A stretch of 64,000 nucleotides of DNA from positions 3,472,001-3,536,000 of the forward strand of contig NZ_CP070969.1 of assembly GCF_017086365.1 (NCBI RefSeq), in the 5' to 3' direction. Positions 25,062 through 33,622 of the stretch are shown here, piece by piece. Both the position numbers and the translations under genes were made by a program. Positions within the stretch are counted from its first letter, which is position 1. Each line of letters opens with the position of its first letter. The notes beneath the pieces are model-generated. The model worked only from the letters and a program-made list of their open reading frames with translations. It was not told the origin of the DNA and did no database searches. The stretch is from Paenibacillus tianjinensis (lineage in GTDB: Bacteria > Bacillota > Bacilli > Paenibacillales > Paenibacillaceae).

Positions 25062-26078
25062 TTATAATTGCGTGACCAGATCAAATGTGTGATGCACAGT
25101 GTGGCTGTCAGCATAGCCTTCCTTCTCACGGATACTGGACAGTGCCGAGGTCGGGCAGGCGCCAACGCATTTCAGGCAGCCTTTACAATATTGATAATCG
25201 ATACCCAGCAGGTACATTTGTGAACGTCCCTTACGGTCAAGCCGTTCTTCCCAGACAAAACACTGGTCCGGACAGACGGTATCACACTGTGCACAGTTGA
25301 TGCAGGACTCGTTCTCATAAGCCGGAATCATGCCGGAACGGGAAATGCTCAGGTTCTTCAGGAAGCTGCTGCCCGGATTGATAATCGTACCGCCCATCGG
25401 CTGGGTTTCATAACCAAGCGCCGAAATGTCGGAACGTACATATTCAGGCATGCTGTCTCCAGGCGCAAGTTCGAAGTGCATAAACTTCACTTCATTATAG
25501 CCGCGGTCGAAGGTCGTAATCGCCGATTGCACGGCCTGCGGATATTTTTTGCCGAGCGACTTCTCGATAACACCTTTCATTGTTTCGGTATCGAGGAACG
25601 GGCAGAGCCGGAACAGCGCGCCGAGCATCGCCATATTAACACGGTTCTTCTCTTTCAGCGCAATGCTTGTCGCATCGATCACGGCAATAGTTCCAGCCTT
25701 CAGCTTCAGCAGCTCTTTGAGTTCTTCCGGCGTCTTGGCCGAGTTCACAAGAACAGTACTGTCTTCATTGATTCCGCTGGTCACATTGACGGTCTTGGCA
25801 AGCGCTTCATGGAATACACCGACCACATGGGGACGTTCTACCGGCGAAGTATCACGGATATGCGTATTCAAATCACAGAACCGGATGTGGGCCTTAACAG
25901 GAGAGCCTTTTTTCTCCGATCCGTAAGATGAGAAGCTGACGCCGTTCAATCCGGCTCCGACGACTCCTGCTTCCGCGAGCATCTTGCCTGCCAGGTTAGC
26001 GCCGAGTCCTCCAATGGACTCCAGCCGGATCTCAAAAAATCCGAGATCATTAACTTTTGGTAATTGTACCACCGACAT
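25062..26078 (-). CDS. 2-oxoacid:ferredoxin oxidoreductase, fused gamma-delta subunit
   Basis: 338 residues. Residues about 10-200 are the gamma domain (ESIGGLGANLAGKMLAEAGV, SSYGSEKKGSPVKAHIR). The C-terminus is the ferredoxin-like delta domain with two 4Fe-4S motifs, CINCAQCDTVCP and CKGCLKCVGACP. Together with the alpha-beta gene it gives a complete enzyme from two polypeptides. First gene of the operon. An FNR-like box lies about 300 bp upstream. Confidence 0.88.
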   Translation of the reverse strand: MSVVQLPKVNDLGFFEIRLESIGGLGANLAGKMLAEAGVVGAGLNGVSFSSYGSEKKGSPVKAHIRFCDLNTHIRDTSPVERPHVVGVFHEALAKTVNVTSGINEDSTVLVNSAKTPEELKELLKLKAGTIAVIDATSIALKEKNRVNMAMLGALFRLCPFLDTETMKGVIEKSLGKKYPQAVQSAITTFDRGYNEVKFMHFELAPGDSMPEYVRSDISALGYETQPMGGTIINPGSSFLKNLSISRSGMIPAYENESCINCAQCDTVCPDQCFVWEERLDRKGRSQMYLLGIDYQYCKGCLKCVGACPTSALSSIREKEGYADSHTVHHTFDLVTQL

Positions 26079-26371
26079 AACCCCTTTCTGAGTGTCAAGA
26101 ATAATAACATCCTTTTGACTTTTTCAATGATTGTAACTTGATAATGACAGTTGGGAATGTGATAAATCTTGCATTTTTCACGCCTCAGGAATCACAATTA
26201 TTTATGGATTTCGATTGGTTTCTTTATACGCGACAGTGCCACGTTACTTAGAGAGAAAGTAATCTGCCATAGAAATAGCAAAATGTGAAAATTGTGTGTA
26301 ATCCGTCATTTCCCAAGGGTTTCGTGAATACAAGACCAACCTTAATTTAGCAATAAAATTAAAAATTAAGA

Positions 26372-26387
26372 TGTTAAATTTATCACA
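26372..26387. promoter_or_regulatory. FNR/CRP-like box upstream of the oxidoreductase operon
   Basis: TGTTA-AATTTA-TCACA agrees with TGTGA-N6-TCACA at 9 of 10 positions. A further half site (ATATCACA) lies 13 bp downstream. The rest of the spacer 26079-26442 is AT-rich, with no gene and no clear -35/-10 pair. Control by oxygen would suit a ferredoxin-linked enzyme, but a single imperfect box is weak evidence. Confidence 0.35.
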
Positions 26388-26442
26388 TTAATCATGATGA
26401 ATATCACAGTAACGGTCCACTGCTCCGGCTGATACTTACACG

Positions 26443-26473
26443 AAAAATAAACAGCCCATCCGGAGACGGGCTG
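26443..26473 (-). terminator. Terminator of the GH8 gene
   Basis: On the minus strand CAGCCCGTC pairs with GATGGGCTG (one mismatch) and is followed by TTTATTTTT. Confidence 0.75.
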
Positions 26474-26514
26474 ATCAAATGAGTCTTTCTGCTTCTAATG
26501 TGGTCTTTCTCCTT

Positions 26515-27744
26515 CTAATATGTCCACCAGTTGCCGGACATCACAATCATTGAAAACAGCTTAATGCTGTCCTCGTAGTAACCTTCTGCTGCACTTCCGG
26601 CCGTGTGGCTCCAAAGTGAATTCAACCAGCTCTGGTTACTAGAAGAGACCATAGCACTTACTCCAAAGGGGGCGTAGAAAGCTCCGCTGTTATAGCTGCC
26701 AAACGTTGTTCCGTTCAGCTTATAACCGTCTTTAATATTTCCAGGCGTACTGTTTACTTTGGTCTTGATCCAGCTGTTAAGCTGCGTAAGCTGGGCAAGC
26801 GCACGATTGTCACCGGAAATCAGATAGTCGGTAGTAATCCGCCATGGCGTACGACAGGAATTATAGTTGTAATTCCCGTCATTGGCATCCTCCAGAAAGC
26901 CGGCTGCAGCCGGTTTATAGACACCTCCGGAATAGACTACAAAGTCAGGCAGCAGACCAGTGCCCGCGCTAAAGCCCGTGTACAGGCTGTTTATAATGGT
27001 GTACGTCTTATCGGCTACACTGGTCCAGCGCGCATCACCGGTTGCCGCTTTGAATGCTTTCAGATGATCCAGCATGAAGTCCGAGGGCCGTGTTGCCGTG
27101 TTGTAGGAGCCGCTGTTGGCCCAGTCTCCCAGACGGATCGTCCACTGCGTCTGATTGATCTCATTGTCCATGATAGCTCCAATGATATTATTCGCAGCCT
27201 GCAGATAATTGATCGTGCCTGCACTGCCCCATTGCCGGTCTGCAAGCAGAAGCGCAAAAGCAATATCCATGTCCCCGTCAGTGGCGGAATCCTCCCCCTC
27301 GATATTCTGAAAGCTGCTATTCTGCTTCCAGGACATCAGATAAGGATTGATGGAGCTGGGATGGGCAGTGTAATAATTATAGAGACCGTTAAAATATGTC
27401 TGTGCATTGGTGTCATACCCGGCCATCAGTACTGTGAAGAGCATGCCATAGCCATGGGCTTCGGACACGGTTTCCCCGTCTGAATTATATTTAACATAGT
27501 ATTTTCCGGTACCTGCCGGTTTCAGATAAGCCGCTTTCCATTCACCCCACTTCGTCTTGACCGAATTGTCCATACTAATCTGCGTAACATTATTCGGTTT
27601 GATGGTCCCGCTTGTATAAGTAGTATGCTGCGGAAACGGCTTGTTGACGGCTGCCAGTGCAGAACCCGCCGGCAGAATGAATAGCGCCAGACATAAGATA
27701 ATGAAGCTTTTCCAGCCCGGCTTACGCTTACTTTGCTTGTTCAT
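26515..27744 (-). CDS. Secreted glycoside hydrolase family 8 enzyme
   Basis: 409 residues. Signal peptide to about residue 32 (IILCLALFILPAGSALAA). The GH8 catalytic general acid is E95 (SEAHGYGM), and the family signature ATDGDMDIAFALLLADRQW covers 154-172. Members are endoglucanases, lichenases or chitosanases; the bacillus-type length and order fit a chitosanase-glucanase, but substrate cannot be settled. No extra carbohydrate-binding module. AAGGAGTG precedes the ATG. Own promoter with a long leader. Confidence 0.9.
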   Translation of the reverse strand: MNKQSKRKPGWKSFIILCLALFILPAGSALAAVNKPFPQHTTYTSGTIKPNNVTQISMDNSVKTKWGEWKAAYLKPAGTGKYYVKYNSDGETVSEAHGYGMLFTVLMAGYDTNAQTYFNGLYNYYTAHPSSINPYLMSWKQNSSFQNIEGEDSATDGDMDIAFALLLADRQWGSAGTINYLQAANNIIGAIMDNEINQTQWTIRLGDWANSGSYNTATRPSDFMLDHLKAFKAATGDARWTSVADKTYTIINSLYTGFSAGTGLLPDFVVYSGGVYKPAAAGFLEDANDGNYNYNSCRTPWRITTDYLISGDNRALAQLTQLNSWIKTKVNSTPGNIKDGYKLNGTTFGSYNSGAFYAPFGVSAMVSSSNQSWLNSLWSHTAGSAAEGYYEDSIKLFSMIVMSGNWWTY

Positions 27745-27960
27745 AACGATTCACTCCTTAAGTTTGGTCAGCCTCCCGCGCGATGTTCGCGCACATGGTA
27801 CCCGGCTGTCAACGCAAATGCTTAAGCCAACGAATTCATGAAGCAATGAAACAGGCAAAACCAGATTTGCACACCTCCCTCTTTTCGGAGTGGGGTTTTT
27901 CTTAACCGGAATGAAAGTTAAAGCGTTTAAACTTTAACAGCAAAAAATAATATTGACGAC
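27745..27960 (-). promoter_or_regulatory. Long 5' leader of the GH8 gene
   Basis: About 215 nt between the predicted start point and the ATG. It contains several stems on the minus strand: CCCCACTCC/GGAGGTG, GCAAA-TCTGGT-TTTGC, and CAGCC/GGCTG enclosing CGCG-AACAT-CGCG. I could not match it to a known riboswitch. It also has no terminator before the gene, so control would have to act on translation or mRNA stability. Confidence 0.35.
27917..27938. promoter_or_regulatory. Operator-like palindrome just inside the GH8 transcript
   Basis: GTTAAAG and CTTTAAC are exact inverted repeats 8 bp apart. The centre AAGCGTTT resembles LacI-family and partial cre sites (11-12 of 14 cre positions). Placed about 25-45 bp after the predicted start point, where a repressor would block elongation. 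Confidence 0.45.
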
Positions 27961-27966
27961 ATGCTA

Positions 27967-27995
27967 AATATAATCTTCCATTTTATTCCTGTCAA
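27967..27995 (-). promoter_or_regulatory. Promoter of the GH8 gene
   Basis: On the minus strand: TTGACA (27995-27990), a 17-bp spacer, then TATATT (27972-27967). Confidence 0.75.
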
Positions 27996-28022
27996 TATAT
28001 AAAACATCCAAAGTATTGCATA

Positions 28023-28068
28023 AAGAAGCTGCCCTTCACCGCATGTCTTAATTGCGGAAGGACAGCCT
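28023..28068 (-). terminator. Terminator of the nrtR-pncA-pncB operon
   Basis: On the minus strand GCTGTCCTTCCGCA pairs with TGCGGTGAAGGGCAGC and runs into TTCTTT. Confidence 0.7.
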
Positions 28069-28096
28069 CTTACATAGTCTCTGAACAACAAATCTT

Positions 28097-29548
28097 CTAC
28101 TCTATATCCTGCTGCATATGCTCTGTGATCAGTTCCTGCTTGCGCGTCCATACCTTTTCACTGAGATTCACACGATACACCTCAGGGTTCAGCTTGCGCA
28201 GATACTCCGGCCAGAATAAATCGAGCTGTTCCTGATGATAACTGCGGATTTCATCCAGTGCAGGCAGTTTGTACACCTGGAACCCGTTCACAAATATCGG
28301 CTCCAGCATCGGCAGTGCCTGATACTTGTCGACATTCTTGCGCAGATACGGATGCAGCGGATTGAACAGCTTAATCCGGGCACCATTGCGCGGAGCCGCC
28401 TCTTCCGGGAAGCTGATATAATCAGCCATCGCCTTTCCGTTGGTTCCAACAATGCGGAACACATCCTTTTTGCCGGGGGTCGAGACCTTCTCAGGGTTGG
28501 AGGAAATTTTGATCGTCGGAATCATTTCACCTGTAGGGGACTCAATTTCAACCAGCTTGTACACGCCGCCAAGGGAAGGCTGGTCGGAAGCGGTAATTAG
28601 CTGTGTGCCCACCCCCCAGGTATCAATGGCTGCACCCTGCAGCTTGAGGTCCATAATTGTATTCTCATCCAGATCATTGGAGGCGACAATCTTAACATAG
28701 TCCAGGCCGGCCTCATCCAGCATCTTGCGAGCCTGGATAGACAGATAGGCCAAGTCTCCGCTGTCGAGGCGGATACCGTTCATCCGCTTACCCTGTGCTT
28801 CCAGCTTCTTGGCAGTGTTGATGGCATGCGGCACACCGCTGCGCAATGTATCGAAGGTGTCCACCAGCAGGGTAACTCCGTCCGGCATTACTTTGGCATA
28901 GGCATCAAAGGCTTCCTGCTCACTTGCAAAGCTCTGTACCCAGGAGTGTGCATGCGTACCTTTGGTCGGAATGCCGAACATTCTGCCTGCCAGCATATTA
29001 GAGGTAGCATGAAAGCCGCCGATATAAGCCGCTCTTGCGCCCCATACCGCCGCATCCGCCTCCTGCGCTCTGCGGGTTCCGAATTCCAGCAGGATATCCC
29101 CGGGGGCCACCTGCTTGATCCGTGAGGCCTTGGTAGCAATCAGTGTCTGATAATTCATGAAATTCAGAATCGCCGTTTCGACAAGCTGCGCCTCCATGAT
29201 TGTGCCCTCAACACGTACGAGCGGCTCATCCGGAAAGACCAGCGCCCCTTCCTTCATGGAGTGGATCGTCCCCTGAAAATGAAACTGCAGCAGCTCCTCC
29301 AGAAACGCGGGCGCATAATTCTCTTCCTGCTCTGACAAATAGCGGACATCATCTTCAGTAAAGCGCAGGTCACTGATGTACTGGGCAATGCGCTCCAGAC
29401 CCGCAAATACGGCAAAGCCGTTTCCGAACGGCAGCTTGCGGAAGTAGGCTTCAAACACCGCTTTGCGTTTATGGGTTCCGTTCATCCAGTGTGCGTACAT
29501 CATATTGATCTGATATTTATCTGTATGTAGAGCAAGCTCTCTCCTCAA
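28097..29548 (-). CDS. pncB: Nicotinate phosphoribosyltransferase
   Basis: 483 residues from the TTG at 29548, chosen because AGGAG lies 8 nt before it and the protein then begins RRELALHTDKYQINMMYAHW as in the family. The longer reading overlaps pncA and is not supported. Family segments: LEFGTRRAQEADAA, GGFHATSNMLAG, GTHAHSW, NGIRLDSGDLAYLS. It makes nicotinate mononucleotide from nicotinate, ATP and PRPP, the second step of NAD salvage after PncA. The operon order nrtR-like, pncA, pncB supports the role. Confidence 0.92.
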   Translation of the reverse strand: MRRELALHTDKYQINMMYAHWMNGTHKRKAVFEAYFRKLPFGNGFAVFAGLERIAQYISDLRFTEDDVRYLSEQEENYAPAFLEELLQFHFQGTIHSMKEGALVFPDEPLVRVEGTIMEAQLVETAILNFMNYQTLIATKASRIKQVAPGDILLEFGTRRAQEADAAVWGARAAYIGGFHATSNMLAGRMFGIPTKGTHAHSWVQSFASEQEAFDAYAKVMPDGVTLLVDTFDTLRSGVPHAINTAKKLEAQGKRMNGIRLDSGDLAYLSIQARKMLDEAGLDYVKIVASNDLDENTIMDLKLQGAAIDTWGVGTQLITASDQPSLGGVYKLVEIESPTGEMIPTIKISSNPEKVSTPGKKDVFRIVGTNGKAMADYISFPEEAAPRNGARIKLFNPLHPYLRKNVDKYQALPMLEPIFVNGFQVYKLPALDEIRSYHQEQLDLFWPEYLRKLNPEVYRVNLSEKVWTRKQELITEHMQQDIE

Positions 29549-29570
29549 ATCCTCATCTCCTAAATTCTCT

Positions 29571-30113
29571 CTAGTGTGCGGTAACAACCTTCGCTCCAAG
29601 ACTGCCCTGGAAATGCCCCAATGCCCACTGGTGCCCGTCCGGATTAAAACTGGCCACAGCATCTTCGTGAATGATGAGATCAAACCCTTTGTTGTATGCA
29701 TCCACTGCTGTATGCAGCACACAGATATCGGTGCAGACGCCGATCAGATGCAGCTCCGTAATGCCGCGTTCGCGCAGCTTCAGCTCCAGATCGGTCCCGC
29801 TAAAGGCGCTGTAGCGCGTTTTGTCCATCCAATAGATCGAAGAGCGGTTGGCCTCATATACGTCTTTCAAAGTGCCGTACAATTCCCTGCCGCGGCTGCC
29901 CCGCAGATTATGCGGCGGAAACAGCTTGCTCTCCGGATGATACGGATCCTCTTCTTCATGGAGATCTACAGCCATTACCACGTAATCGCCGTTCTCTGCA
30001 AATTGCCTGGTCAATTCGCTGACTCTTGGTGCAATTTCAATCCCCGACTGCCCGACAGGCAGACTGCCGTCAATAAAATCATTGGTGAAATCTATCACGA
30101 TCAATGCCTTCAT
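29571..30113 (-). CDS. pncA: Nicotinamidase (isochorismatase-fold cysteine hydrolase)
   Basis: 180 residues. The catalytic triad is visible as Asp in VIDFTNDFIDG, Lys in WMDKTRYSAF and Cys in GVCTDICVLHTAVDAY. Metal ligands are in the DLHEEEDPYHPES region. It converts nicotinamide to nicotinate. AAGGAGG precedes the ATG. It lies between the NUDIX regulator gene and pncB, which uses its product. Confidence 0.9.
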   Translation of the reverse strand: MKALIVIDFTNDFIDGSLPVGQSGIEIAPRVSELTRQFAENGDYVVMAVDLHEEEDPYHPESKLFPPHNLRGSRGRELYGTLKDVYEANRSSIYWMDKTRYSAFSGTDLELKLRERGITELHLIGVCTDICVLHTAVDAYNKGFDLIIHEDAVASFNPDGHQWALGHFQGSLGAKVVTAH

Positions 30114-30168
30114 TATATTGGCCTCCTTAAGGCTGGGTTAAAAGGTTATCCGGCTACCAGACATCTTC

Positions 30169-30939
30169 CTACGTATAAATGGACAATAACGGCTCATGGT
30201 CTGTGAACATATACAGCTGTGCAGGGCGCTGGGAGTACTGGTTGGAGCTGACCGGATTGCCGGCTTCATCCCGTACTTCCTTTAATATACCCTGACGGCT
30301 GCGTGTTGAAGTAATTTTGCGGATAAAGTTCGGCTCTTTGAATTCCGGCACTACCGTCTGAATTACCTGATACAGCTCGCTTAATGTGAAATGCCGGGGC
30401 AGAAACTGCCGGGCAATCGTGGTCTGCAGCATCTGCTGCTGAATCCGCAGGTAGGCATCAGTGATGATGTCATGATGGTCAAAAGCCAGCTCCAGCTCCT
30501 CCAGAGCTTCCTGAAGTGTAAACAGCCCGACCTCGCCCGCGTCATCAGAGGCTTGTCTCTGCTCCAGCATCCATTCCTCCACCAGCGCAAAAAAAGCATG
30601 GCTGATAATCCACCCGCGCGGATCACGGCCAGGCGTACTGTATACACCAAGGTATTCCAAGTGCCCGCCGTCGACACCGGTTTCTTCTTTCAGCTCACGT
30701 GTTGCTGCATCATATATAGATTCATCCTCCTGGCAGAAACCGCCCGGTAAGGCCCACATCCCGGCACATGGCCATTTCTTCCGTCGGATCAGCATTACCT
30801 TTAGTTCGCGCAGGGGAAGTGTCTTGGTGACTGTCTTCCGTTCCCGCTTGGTCAAAGTGAACATCACAATGTCGGCCGGAACTCCGTCCGGGGTGCGGTA
30901 CTTTTTGGCGTTATAGTTTTGTTCCACGTTCTCGCTCAC
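30169..30939 (-). CDS. nrtR: NrtR-type NUDIX regulator of NAD metabolism
   Basis: 256 residues, GTG start. N-terminal NUDIX domain with an intact box GGFCQEDESIYDAATRELKE followed by ETG (residues about 66-88). The C-terminal winged helix (HFTLSELYQVIQTVVP, NFIRKI, QRPAQLYMFT) is the NrtR arrangement. NrtR proteins bind ADP-ribose with the NUDIX part and repress NAD genes. First gene of an operon with pncA and pncB. The intact box leaves hydrolase activity possible, so a plain NUDIX enzyme is the alternative. Confidence 0.78.
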   Translation of the reverse strand: MSENVEQNYNAKKYRTPDGVPADIVMFTLTKRERKTVTKTLPLRELKVMLIRRKKWPCAGMWALPGGFCQEDESIYDAATRELKEETGVDGGHLEYLGVYSTPGRDPRGWIISHAFFALVEEWMLEQRQASDDAGEVGLFTLQEALEELELAFDHHDIITDAYLRIQQQMLQTTIARQFLPRHFTLSELYQVIQTVVPEFKEPNFIRKITSTRSRQGILKEVRDEAGNPVSSNQYSQRPAQLYMFTDHEPLLSIYT

Positions 30940-31039
30940 TTTAGATCATCCTTTGCCGCAGCTTTTGTTTGCTGTTCGTATCTTTTAATGTACCAAACCT
31001 GAACTTCTAAAATCAACAAATCTGCCGCATTTATATTTG

Positions 31040-31068
31040 AATAAAGGGACGGATATGTATCCGCCCCT
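31040..31068 (-). terminator. Terminator after ricA
   Basis: On the minus strand GGGGCGGATA pairs with TATCCGTCCC and is followed by TTTATTC. Confidence 0.7.
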
Positions 31069-31079
31069 CCGAAAATGGT

Positions 31080-31538
31080 TTAATCTCCGCATGTGGACGG
31101 CGGCGCTTCTGTTCCGGCTTCCACATTGATTTTCTCTGACACGGTGTCCCGGATTACGGAAATAACGAGCTGCAGCAGGTAATTAATATCGCTCTGGCTC
31201 TGCTGGAATTCATTCACGACCGGAATCCCATCGATTTCATCCTGCAGGACTTCGATTTCCTGTTCAATCTTCGCTACCATATCCTTATTGCCGAAGCTCT
31301 CAAAGGCGACAATCTCCTTCTGCTTCTTCTTGATCACAGCAATCAGCCCCTGCACACGCTCGTGATTCTGGATTTTGAGCTCGGCCTGCTGAAAATGCTT
31401 CACTTCTTCACTGGTCGAAATCAATGAAGCGAGTTCCTTCGCTTTGCCCATAATATCTTCACGCACAATCAGATCACGGGTGTTGAAGCTCTGCATGCCA
31501 TATTTATTCACACTCGGGTTTTCCTGGCTCACTAACAT
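31080..31538 (-). CDS. ricA: RicA (YmcA) subunit of the Ric complex
   Basis: 152 residues. A YlbF/YmcA-family helical hairpin (KAKELASLISTSEEVKHFQQAE, KIQNHERVQGLIAVIKKKQKEIVAFE) with a Cys near the C-terminus (PPSTCGD). RicA works with RicF and RicT to direct RNase Y cleavage and supports sporulation and competence in B. subtilis. It is directly downstream of miaB (19 nt), the same order as in B. subtilis. Compared with core homologues the N-terminus has about 25 extra residues, so a later start is possible. Confidence 0.87.
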   Translation of the reverse strand: MLVSQENPSVNKYGMQSFNTRDLIVREDIMGKAKELASLISTSEEVKHFQQAELKIQNHERVQGLIAVIKKKQKEIVAFESFGNKDMVAKIEQEIEVLQDEIDGIPVVNEFQQSQSDINYLLQLVISVIRDTVSEKINVEAGTEAPPSTCGD

Positions 31539-31557
31539 CGCCTCATTTCGCTATAAT

Positions 31558-33168
31558 TTAGAGAACCGCTGCGGCGGCTTCCGCCACATAGTCCCCTTTA
31601 ATGTACCAAGTTTTGGTATCTGTAATTCTGACCTGTACAAAGCTGCCGATCAGCTCCCGCGGACCTTCAAAATGAACCAGCTTGTTGGTTCTGGAGCGGC
31701 CGGAGAGCACGTGTGCGTTATTCTTGCTCTCTCCTTCCACCAGCACCTCTACCAGCTCACCCAGCATCCTGTCGTTACTGACCCGGCTCTGTTCCTTAAT
31801 CAGGTCATTCAGGCGCTTCAGACGCCCGTTCTTAACCTCCTGCGGAACATTATCCTCCATCGCGGCTGCCGGTGTTCCCTCGCGGGGAGAATAAATGAAG
31901 GTATACGCCATATCATAACCTACTTCGCGGACTAGCGACAGCGTCTCTTCAAATTGTTCCTCGGTTTCACCCGGGAAGCCGACGATAATATCGGTCGTCA
32001 GCACCGCATTCGGCACACTTGTTTTGATCTTGCGGACCAGGTCCAGATAAGCTTCCCTGGTATATTTACGGCTCATTTTCTTAAGCACCGCCGTACTTCC
32101 CGACTGCACCGGCAGATGAATATGCTCTGTCAGATTGCCGCCTTTGCCTAGCACTTCAATCAATCTATCGTCAAAATCACGGGGATGGGAGGTCATGAAG
32201 CGGATACGCGGAATATCAATCAGCCGCATGTCATCCATCAGATCCCCGAATGTATAGTCTATGTCAGTAAAATCTTTACCGTATGCGTTCACATTTTGCC
32301 CTAGCAGGGTCACTTCCTTGAAACCTAGACGGGCCAGCTCCCGCACTTCGGCAATTACATCCTCCGGCCGGCGGCTTCGCTCCTTGCCTCTGGTAAACGG
32401 AACGATACAATACGTACAGAACTTATCACAGCCGTACATAATATTAACCCAGGCGCGCATTCCCTCCCGCTTTTTCGGAAGATTCTCAATGATGTCGCCT
32501 TCCTTGGACCAGACTTCTACCACTAGCTCCTTACTGAACAGCGATTCCTTGATAATCTGCGGCAGCCGGTGAATATTATGTGTCCCGAAGATCATATCCA
32601 CGAAACCGTGTTTGGCCATGATCCGGTTAACGACACCTTCCTCCTGCGACATACAGCCGCATACACCCAGCAGCAGGCCCGGCTTCTCCAGCTTCAGCGT
32701 TTTGAGATGGCCCAGCTCACCGAATACTTTATCCTCTGCATTCTCACGGATGGCACAGGTATTCAGCAGAATAATATCCGCATCATTCCGGTCTTCCACC
32801 GGCAGATAGCCCATTTGCTCCAGCATACCCTTCATCGTCTCGGTGTCATGCTCATTCATCTGGCAGCCGTAAGTGGCAATAGAATAATAGTGCTGTTTAT
32901 GGCTGTTCATTTCACGGAACTGCTCCATAATCCGGACCGTTTCCGCATCATCAAATTGGATGACCTCAATCTCCTGCTTCCCTCTGCGCTTGCCTTCTTT
33001 ATAGTCGGGATTGGAATTAATCTGTACCGTCCGGCCTTTGATTCTATAAGTGGTCTTGCCTTCTTCTTCACTGATGACTTTGGCATCAGAAAAATCAAAA
33101 TATTTCGAGTAATCCTTCGAACCGCTCTTGCCGGATTTTAAGGCAGGTAGGTTATTCTCCATTGTCAT
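31558..33168 (-). CDS. miaB: tRNA-2-methylthio-N6-dimethylallyladenosine synthase
   Basis: 536 residues. The N-terminal UPF0004 domain carries three cluster Cys ([30 protein letters not shown]). The radical-SAM motif is [17 protein letters not shown]. The TRAM domain is at the C-terminus ([12 protein letters not shown] ... [11 protein letters not shown]). It methylthiolates i6A37 in tRNA. The 95-residue N-terminal extension rich in charged residues is common in bacilli. AAAGGACG precedes the ATG. Operon with ricA. Confidence 0.95.
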   Translation of the reverse strand: MTMENNLPALKSGKSGSKDYSKYFDFSDAKVISEEEGKTTYRIKGRTVQINSNPDYKEGKRRGKQEIEVIQFDDAETVRIMEQFREMNSHKQHYYSIATYGCQMNEHDTETMKGMLEQMGYLPVEDRNDADIILLNTCAIRENAEDKVFGELGHLKTLKLEKPGLLLGVCGCMSQEEGVVNRIMAKHGFVDMIFGTHNIHRLPQIIKESLFSKELVVEVWSKEGDIIENLPKKREGMRAWVNIMYGCDKFCTYCIVPFTRGKERSRRPEDVIAEVRELARLGFKEVTLLGQNVNAYGKDFTDIDYTFGDLMDDMRLIDIPRIRFMTSHPRDFDDRLIEVLGKGGNLTEHIHLPVQSGSTAVLKKMSRKYTREAYLDLVRKIKTSVPNAVLTTDIIVGFPGETEEQFEETLSLVREVGYDMAYTFIYSPREGTPAAAMEDNVPQEVKNGRLKRLNDLIKEQSRVSNDRMLGELVEVLVEGESKNNAHVLSGRSRTNKLVHFEGPRELIGSFVQVRITDTKTWYIKGDYVAEAAAAVL

Positions 33169-33322
33169 ATGTTCACGTCCTTTATGAATGAAGCATGATC
33201 AATAAAATCATCGCAAAATAATCTTGCTAATTAAAAATTATAGCATAAATAATGGAGCCTAATCCATCTGCCGTCTAGATGAGCCTCTACTTCCAGCCGG
33301 GAATTGAATCCGTATACAAATA

Positions 33323-33352
33323 AACCTCCCTACAGGAATCCGTAAGGAGGTT
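33323..33352. other. Hairpin in the miaB upstream spacer
   Basis: AACCTCC-C-TAC pairs with GTA-A-GGAGGTT around AGGAATCC. There is no T-run on either side, so a terminator role is doubtful. The remainder of 33169-33507 is AT-rich with no gene. Confidence 0.4.
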
Positions 33353-33507
33353 CTCATTAGAATTAATCAAGTTTATCTATCAACGGCGGAAGTACATACG
33401 CATATAGACTAGATCCAGCTTGGAATTTTTGACACAGATAAAAAACATCCTCATTTCTTGAAATCAACCCCCCATAAAATACACTTAGCCCAAGTTTAAC
33501 AGTATAG

Positions 33508-33537
33508 CGTTACATTTACGTTACACTTTTCTACAAT
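33508..33537 (+). promoter_or_regulatory. SARP-type promoter: two CGTTACA heptads and a -10
   Basis: CGTTACA at 33508-33514 and again at 33519-33525, with start points 11 bp apart, one helix turn. TACAAT (33532-33537) follows after 6 bp and there is no normal -35. SARP activators bind direct heptad repeats of 11-bp pitch placed just upstream of the -10. The gene downstream encodes a SARP domain, so positive autoregulation is the natural reading. Confidence 0.6.
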
Positions 33538-33622
33538 AATCAGCATATTATGATAAAATAACAACTTTTTTTCGCTATAATAACCATAAATAGACTATGC
33601 AGGCGTGCAGAGGAGTACAGAG

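Noticed and set aside
28097..29722. Longer start for pncB at 29722
   Set aside because: It would overlap pncA by about 150 bp, and the added 58 residues do not resemble the family. The TTG at 29548 has a proper ribosome binding site.
33323..33352. Hairpin upstream of miaB taken as a terminator
   Set aside because: No T-run on either strand, and both adjacent genes are transcribed away from it. Kept only as a hairpin.
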